Below, piece after piece: positions 58,301-64,000 of a stretch of DNA of 64,000 nt (its first letter is position 1; every line of letters begins with the position of its first letter). This DNA is from Gnetum montanum. Taxonomy: Eukaryota > Streptophyta > Gnetopsida > Gnetales > Gnetaceae. Location of the stretch: assembly GCA_015680685.1 (NCBI GenBank), contig MNCI01035078.1, forward strand, positions 306,610 to 370,609. The letters are read 5' to 3'. A program made the position numbers and the translations under genes. A model generated the notes under the pieces. It was not told the DNA's origin, searched no databases, and saw nothing but the letters and a program-made list of their open reading frames with translations.

Positions 58301-59164
58301 TCATCTTTGTCCATGAAGGGGATGAAGCTTGTTGGATGATGTCATTTATGTGGTATGTTATTCCTTCCCTCTTGTATAATTTTTGGATGAGACATGGGAA
58401 GGGGGATGCCTTCCTTTCCCATTCATTTTCTTTAAACCACTTCTCTATCTGAAGATAGATTAGCTAGCAAAGGTAAATTTGAAATCTATCACTTAGAGTG
58501 GCACATGCATGGGTGGAGAAAGTTGTGATCTTGCTTGGCCTAATCATTGGATTAAGGTGGAAAGCCACAATCTTAAAGTATGCACACTTTGCCATGGCGA
58601 GTGCACCAAACTCCTTATGATTGACTTCATAACATCCCTACATCCATTCTTTCTTGATGCTAGGATATGCCTATATTAGGATTTCAGCAAGTTTGGCCCT
58701 AGTTTTTCATAACCCAAGGGTCTCTACAATGGCTTTCACCAAGTAGGACACTGAAATATCCTTGATCTTGATCGTTGAACTAGCCTACTATTATTTCACA
58801 AAAAGTATGTCTCTCCCATATACCACTCCTTGTTGGAAGTGATTGCGAGCAACATGTGAGAGTTTTACAATTATGCGTTAACTTCTAGTTGTGCGAACTC
58901 CAAGAAAGGTCGAAAGTTCAACTCTTTAAGCATAGATTTCTGGATCTCCTTGTTCATGATCTACTTGAGGCATGCCTTCGTTAAGGTAACCTCAAGGTTC
59001 AGTCTAGGCTTTGGTGCCTTGTCTTGGTGAGACTGTTTTGTTGCAACCACTTCTTTAGAAATCTATTGGATAGATTCCACTTTGGGCCCTCCCAAAGAGG
59101 TCCTATGGCATGGGTCTTTGCTTGCTCATGGGGCTATTTTTGGTCGCTTCTTATTTGTGGCCAT
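55368..59164 (-). pseudogene. Post-integrase ORF of element E, coiled-coil protein (split by solo LTR)
   Basis: Without the solo LTR and duplicated site (1017 bp) the frame is about 2.78 kb, some 925 codons. An ATG at 59164 gives MATNKKRPKIAP; a second candidate, MASKGK after an acceptor-like CATAG, lies about 50 bases upstream. Open pieces are 58314-57983 and 56632-56414 (KQLEIAQAENQHLAVKVAKL, a clear heptad pattern), with more coiled coil to about 55650. The C-terminus 55577-55368 is Pro/Glu-rich (GQPQPPQPVCAPEVEEGP). It sits where Athila elements have an env-like ORF, yet I see no signal peptide, transmembrane helix or cysteine-rich ectodomain, so an envelope role is not supported. It is conserved between C and E, with its start kept in A. 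Confidence 0.62.
56770..57781 (+). mobile_element. Solo LTR, chimeric, with perfect CATAT duplication
   Basis: TGATGAGACACG to CCACTCATCA, 1012 bp, flanked by CATAT on both sides (56765-56769 and 57782-57786). Element C has the corresponding uninterrupted site near 49130. TATAAATA is at 56835-56842, with two GATATC palindromes upstream as in B. About 57105-57345 resembles the A LTR and is inserted between B-like parts, which explains the extra length. A 'GTGTACGGTTAGTCAAGGA' phrase is duplicated inside. Confidence 0.9.
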
Positions 59165-59515
59165 TTGTCCCTTGGTTAGGATTGTCCTCCTTCTTATGCG
59201 TGCTTTCCTTTAGATGCCATCTATGGTCACAACACAACCAAGGATTAGCATACAAGATGTAACTTATAACATTTTAGTACCTTATCTCATTAGGCAGTTA
59301 TACTTAGGTTAAGTTTGGACCATGGCAGATTGATTATTTTATTATTATTTTAATGATTTTTAGCTTAGAATGACATCAAAGCTTGTTGAAAAGGTTTAAC
59401 TCTCATGATGTGTTGTTTTCATGTTGATTTCTTAATTAAACCTTTGTGGGATTTAGAAAAATTTCTGAAAATTTTTTTGTTAGAAAATTAATGTTTATGA
59501 CCCCCATGACAAAGA

Positions 59516-59757
59516 GCTTACCTTTGGTAGTTATAGGGTCAAAGAATGGAGTAATTTAGACAAACGTTTAGGAAGATATGGCTGTTGGAGGTTTAAGGGC
59601 TGTAAAAAGTTCAAAACCTCTTTCTTCATTTGTGAGTAAATGTGAAAAATTGCTAAGTGTTCACATGTATATATAGACTTTTTATCTTACGTCAATGGGG
59701 TCGCGTTGACAGGTGGTGTGCATATGTAGGGTCTCGTCGACGGAGTTGTTGTGAAAA
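59516..59757 (-). promoter_or_regulatory. Possible internal promoter and leader before the extra ORF of E
   Basis: On the minus strand, CTCCGTCGACGAGACC and GTCAACGCGACCCC motifs (about 59757-59695) resemble the U3 motifs of the A LTR. They precede TATATATA (59675-59668), followed by a leader and a splice-donor-like AAAG|GTAAGC near 59520. An acceptor CATAG lies just before the ORF start about 300 bases on. The downstream leader is not LTR sequence. Promoter activity is inferred from composition only. Confidence 0.4.
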
Positions 59758-61299
59758 TTTTTTCACATTAAATATTTTAAAAAATACAAGGATTTTTTTG
59801 GAAATTGGGATCTCTAGAGAGCTAAAAAAGTTGTGAACATGATGAAATACTTGAAAAGGGCTTTTATGAATGCACAAAAATCGTAGAATGATGGGAGAAT
59901 GAAATCTTATTAGAGAAAATGCCTTAAGGAGTGCATAGTTCGATGCAATTGATGGGATGCCAAAAGATTTGACTAGGAAAATGCCTAAGGATAAGGAACT
60001 TAACTAACCCAACCAAGAAATATGCAAGTGGATCCTTCCCATAGCAAGATCATGCCCTTTGTTCCCTTGCATATCCTAAAACTATGGAGTTCTTTGATTC
60101 CACAGGTGATGAATGGTTATGAAAAGTTAAGGACCAAATTTAAAAGAATCTACCTAAGAATTTCAACACATCAAACTAAGACATTAAATGAGACATGAAA
60201 ACTAGCAATGAGGTAAGTTATGCAAAGCATTGATGGATGAGAGAGAAGGTGGAGTGAAGTTCCTAATCATAGTCACATGAAGTCCCTTGTGGATTTTATT
60301 GTTAAATGACCCGATAAAGTCCACCCTTAGTTTAGATAAAAAACAACCACTTCTAGTGACTTTGCATCACCACTCTAAGACTAGTCCATGCCTTCAAGAT
60401 GCAGGAATGCTCCCACAGATGAATCACCATTCCTTATTAGAGAAGAAAAGAGAAGCAGGAAGCGAGAAAGGGCCTTAGTTAGAAGGGACCTTCAGGCAAG
60501 GGTAACATGTATTTCTAGTCCCATAAGTAATGCTTGTAGCTCATTATTTTGTCTAAGGGGTGTGCTTTGAATTTTATTTTTTTTTGAAATTTATTTTTTT
60601 ATAGATTTTTGGATGGGAACCACACCATGCAAAGACTTATTAGCTTCTTGTTATTGGTCAACACAGAACAATAAAAGATCCATGAAAACATAATCATACT
60701 CAAGTAAGTTGAAAGGTATAGAGAACATTAAATCCCTTTGAAGTCACATCCTTTTCAAACCTTTGAATCTTACCCAAGTTTGAAAACTACCAAGGTCACA
60801 AGTTCGCTTAAGTTTCATCAATGAAAAAGGGACCTCATATTACAAAATAAGGAAGACCATAGAGTTTGTGGATGGGTGGATGATGTGGACTCATTACCTA
60901 TTCCTTGAAAAAGAAACTCTGTCTTAGTCATTAGTCATTAAATTTAAAAATAGAAAGTAGACATTAGCAATTAAAAACATTAAGTACAAACAACCTTTAA
61001 CAAACATCTATAGCATGACTATTCCTTGCTGGCAACAAAGCACTTCATTAAAAAAAAAAAGAAAACATTCCAAAATAAGGTAAAATATAGAAGAAATTCT
61101 AAAATATTCAAGAAATATAAAATGTACTAATGATGTTGTAAAGTAAAAAATGGAAAAAACAAGAAAAGTGTAAAAAAAAATAGTGTAAAAATAATAAAGT
61201 GAAAAAAAATTGTAAAACAAAAAAGTGTAAGAATTGAAGAGCCACTTACTTGATTATCATGGATGGCCATCTCCCCCATGGCTAAGTTGAAAGGAGGAG
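59758..61299 (-). other. UTR of element E between integrase and extra ORF
   Basis: Contains the family UTR blocks in reverse: the reverse complement of the 'CAAAGCACACCCCTT' block near 60560, A/T-rich tracts, and the diverged 'GGATCCACTTGCATATTTCTTGG' region near 60020-60050 (quoted only to locate it). No coding sequence. Confidence 0.6.
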
Positions 61300-62096
61300 A
61301 TTAAAAAAATTGAATGTGGCCATGCGTCCATTGAGGACTTGCTTGCATTGGCTTTCTGAGGCTCGTGGAAAGGTTTGAGTTGTTGCATGTTGGCCAATTT
61401 CTTTTTGTTTGGGCTCTTAGGTTTGTAGATCAACATGGCCCCTAAAGGAAAGGTTTCATAAATGATGCAAGGCCCTTTCTACAATGTTTGAAACTTAGTC
61501 TTTTGAGGGACACGTGTGGGGTTTCAATCAAGGACCTTGTCTCCAAGTTGAAATTTTACTTTCCATATTTTAAGGTTATGGTGTTGTTTACTGAATGCCT
61601 CATGTAGTTCATTCAAAGATAGGGCTACTAATCTATTCTCATCTAGCAAATTAAGGTTGATCAGTCTTTCTTTTTATGCTAAGCTAAGATGAAGATCAAG
61701 GTCATAGGTTATTGAAAGTGTACAGAGCTTGAATTGAATTAGAAGAGTTGGTAATTTTCCATACATTAGCTCATAGGGAAAGTAGCCTATATTAAGTTTC
61801 CATGTTAAGCAGTATGCCTAGAGGGCATCGTTAAGTTTTGTACTCTAGTCTTTCCTATATTTGCTAATTGTTTTGGTTAAGATCTTAGTGATCTCCTTAT
61901 TTGTAACCTCTTCTTAATTGTTGGCTTGGTGGTGGTAGGGTATTGTTAGTTTATGTTCAACCTTGAAGTGTTGCATGAGCTTGCAAAAAGTAGCACCTAT
62001 AAAATGAGTACCATTGTTAGAAATTAGTGCATGTGGAACTCCAAATATGTTTACAACATTTTCTTGTACAAATTGAGTAGTAGTAGAGGATGTATA
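61300..62096 (-). pseudogene. Integrase C-terminal half of element E
   Basis: Minus frame: FGVPHALISNNGTHF (second catalytic Asp changed to Asn), TNKEITKILTKTISKYRKDW, and the C-terminal YETFPLGAMLIYKPKSPNKK. Homologous to C 46030-46786. Several stops. Truncated at 62096 inside the core domain. Confidence 0.8.
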
Positions 62097-63560
62097 TGTT
62101 GGCGACTGTTTGGGACGCGACTGCCAACGAGTGTCCTCGAACAGGATTTAGGTGCTTACTGGTCTCTGGCAACACCAAGGCCCAGATACCTCCAAATAAA
62201 CTTAGTAGTTAATGTGAGTATGTGTGTGTGCTATTGCGGCGTGCGGTTGTGAGAAATTTAACGATTGCATTGTGTAAACTACAAATGACTTACTTTAAAG
62301 AGATTTAGCCAACTTTGCCAAGTACTGNNNNNNNNNNNNNNNNNNNNNNNNNNNNNNNNNNNNNNNNNNNNNNNNNNNNNNNNNNNNNNNNNNNNNNNNN
62401 NNNNNNNNNNNNNNNNNNNNNNNNNNNNNNNNNNNNNNNNNNNNNNNNNNNNNNNNNNNNNNNNNNNNNNNNNNNNNNNNNNNNNNNNNNNNNNNNNNNN
62501 NNNNNNNNNNNNNNNNNNNNNNNNNNNNNNNNNNNNNNNNNNNNNNNNNNNNNNNNNNNNNNNNNNNNNNNNNNNNNNNNNNNNNNNNNNNNNNNNNNNN
62601 NNNNNNNNNNNNNNNNNNNNNNNNNNNNNNNNNNNNNNNNNNNNNNNNNNNNNNNNNNNNNNNNNNNNNNNNNNNNNNNNNNNNNNNNNNNNNNNNNNNN
62701 NNNNNNNNNNNNNNNNNNNNNNNNNNNNNNNNNNNNNNNNNNNNNNNNNNNNNNNNNNNNNNNNNNNNNNNNNNNNNNNNNNNNNNNNNNNNNNNNNNNN
62801 NNNNNNNNNNNNNNNNNNNNNNNNNNNNNNNNNNNNNNNNNNNNNNNNNNNNNNNNNNNNNNNNNNNNNNNNNNNNNNNNNNNNNNNNNNNNNNNNNNNN
62901 NNNNNNNNNNNNNNNNNNNNNNNNNNNNNNNNNNNNNNNNNNNNNNNNNNNNNNNNNNNNNNAAATACATAACTCACAGGACCATGACAAAGAGGCTGAA
63001 ATCTTTACTCTAGCAAGCCATCTTACAAGCAATCGTTCACAATTTCTTCTTTACAAAGCTCTTCTCAAGACCCCATGTGTGTCTCTAAGTGAGATCCCAA
63101 GTGTGATCCCAATATCTTGTTAAAAGTGTGATGTATGAGACCTCCCAAAAGTCCTCCTCTTCTTCAAAAAGATTGAGATTCAAATTGAGATTCCAATTTT
63201 CACCCCTTTTCCCCCTGACCCCTGAAGCGTTTTTATAGGGTTCAAAGGTAGGTAGGAAAGTTACATATTCAAAAATATCTCACCTAACTTCTCTCCCAAG
63301 TAAGTTGGCTAACCAATTAAAAGATTACTTGCCCAACAAGTTAGGAGGAAGTTATGTAGTTAGGGAGTTAGGAAGTTATACATAGAATTAAGAGAAATTT
63401 ATGCTAACATTAATATTTATATTAAATGTAATGTGATAGTACAAATAAATATTTTAAATATTTTAACATCAATATTGCAAATATTTTTATGGGTAGCAAC
63501 TTATATTTAATAATGTTTTAAAATAATATTTTATGACTTGGGATAATTAAAGGCAAGTTT
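62097..63560. mobile_element. LTR-like insertion interrupting element E (poorly resolved)
   Basis: E integrase stops at ...GTATA and an unrelated sequence starts TGTTGGCGACTGTTTGG, a typical LTR-like start with higher GC. It contains an N run (62328-62962). The region after the gap (ACCCCATGTGTGTCTC, repeated 'GATCCCAA' and 'GTGTGAT' phrases, then AT-rich) is non-coding. Neither the far end nor a returning GTATA duplicate was found, so type and extent are uncertain. Confidence 0.4.
62328..62962. other. Assembly gap (635 N)
   Basis: N run within the sequence that interrupts element E. Confidence 1.
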
Positions 63561-63901
63561 TCTAAAATAGGGCTTCACACTATATGTACTTCATTAATGG
63601 TTATTATATCTATATATTTATATATATGTAGATTAATTTGTTAGATATTTTAATCACCCGATGCTTTTGTAAAGTTATATACGAGTGGTAGTAATGAAAT
63701 AATTTTACATATATCTTGGTGAAAGTGGTAGAGTTAACGAATGGGTTAAAATAATTCTTCTTTGTCTTCCCTGGTAAATCGCGTGGATAATCGGCAACAG
63801 TTCCAAAACAGTAGGCGTAATCGGCTGGTTCATTTTCTCCTTTCTCTGCACAAAACTTGTAAGAATCGACACATGTTCTACCCAAGATCCAAAGTGCTGT
63901 A

Positions 63902-64000
63902 TCAACCAAAATCATATGTTTGAACTACCACCGCACAATAAGGCCCTGCAAAATCATAACCAACTGCCACCGCGGGAGAAGGTTCTGCAACTGCATCTGG
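63902..64000 (-). CDS. Possible 3' end of a host gene entering from the right edge
   Basis: From the right edge the minus strand is open for 32 codons (PDAVAEPSPAVAVGYDFAGP...) to TGA at 63904-63902. The local GC content is clearly above the AT-rich flank, and AT-rich sequence with no coding signal follows, as in a 3' UTR. An alternative minus-strand frame is open at 63915-63610 (DTALWILGRTCVDSYKF...). Only one can be right. I recognise neither product. Confidence 0.25.
   Translation of the reverse strand, partial: PDAVAEPSPAVAVGYDFAGPYCAVVVQTYDFG

Larger units (their letters stand above)
54305..62096 (-). mobile_element. Element E: Athila-like retrotransposon, inverted relative of C, 5' part missing
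   Basis: Reads right to left: integrase C-terminal half (62096-61300), UTR (61300-59200), extra ORF (59164-55368, broken by a solo LTR), purine tract, and 3' LTR (55137-54305). It matches C over its whole length in inverted orientation. Its upstream part is cut at 62096/62097, where an unrelated LTR-like sequence begins. 5' LTR, gag, PR and RT are not visible. Confidence 0.83.

Overview
The window is nuclear DNA of a seed plant, probably one with a large repeat-rich genome such as a gymnosperm (inference; no marker fixes the species). It holds one intact-looking host gene, an RNA-dependent RNA polymerase of the RDR6/SGS2 type (minus strand, 10651-6391). Nearly everything else is nested, decayed Ty3/gypsy LTR retrotransposons. 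Two gypsy lineages are recognisable. One is Athila-like: LTRs run from TGATGA to TCATCA, the primer-binding site matches the tRNA-Asp 3' end, and an extra coiled-coil ORF sits after integrase. The other is Tat/Ogre-like: Tat-type gag, a second archaeal-type RNase H, and an apparent intron between protease and reverse transcriptase.

Layout. 1-5199: element A, a gag-only deletion derivative entering from the left edge. 5200-12750: single-copy region with RDR6 and a duplicated, microsatellite-bearing upstream region. 12751-20220: LTR of an old element F, split by the gag-protease element B (13200-19839, with a near-perfect 5-bp target duplication). 20221-21955: F gag. 21956-51615: Athila-like element C, inserted in F, and itself split by the 17.8-kb minus-strand Tat-like element D (26473-44312). 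51616-54304: rest of F gag and protease. 54305-62096: element E, an inverted relative of C, carrying a chimeric solo LTR (56770-57781) with a perfect CATAT duplication. 62097 onward: a further LTR-like insertion, an assembly gap, and an AT-rich stretch. The last 99 bases may be the 3' end of another host gene. Three N runs (16873-17504, 29274-30047, 62328-62962) hide parts of B, D and the last insertion.

The most unusual structure is in D. Between its protease and RT, where Ogre-type elements are known to carry an intron, lies about 6.5 kb containing a plus-strand (antisense) gene-like sequence. It has at least seven inferred exons, and its splice phases agree at five of the six junctions. 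It matches no family I recognise. Being antisense, its introns could survive retrotransposition. Its in-frame stops are overwhelmingly TAG, as expected from deamination of methylated CAG/TGG codons. Other points of interest are palindrome-rich U3 regions upstream of conserved TATA boxes, a minisatellite shared between D's 3' UTR and both edges of the putative intron, and a promoter-like block before the extra ORF of E.
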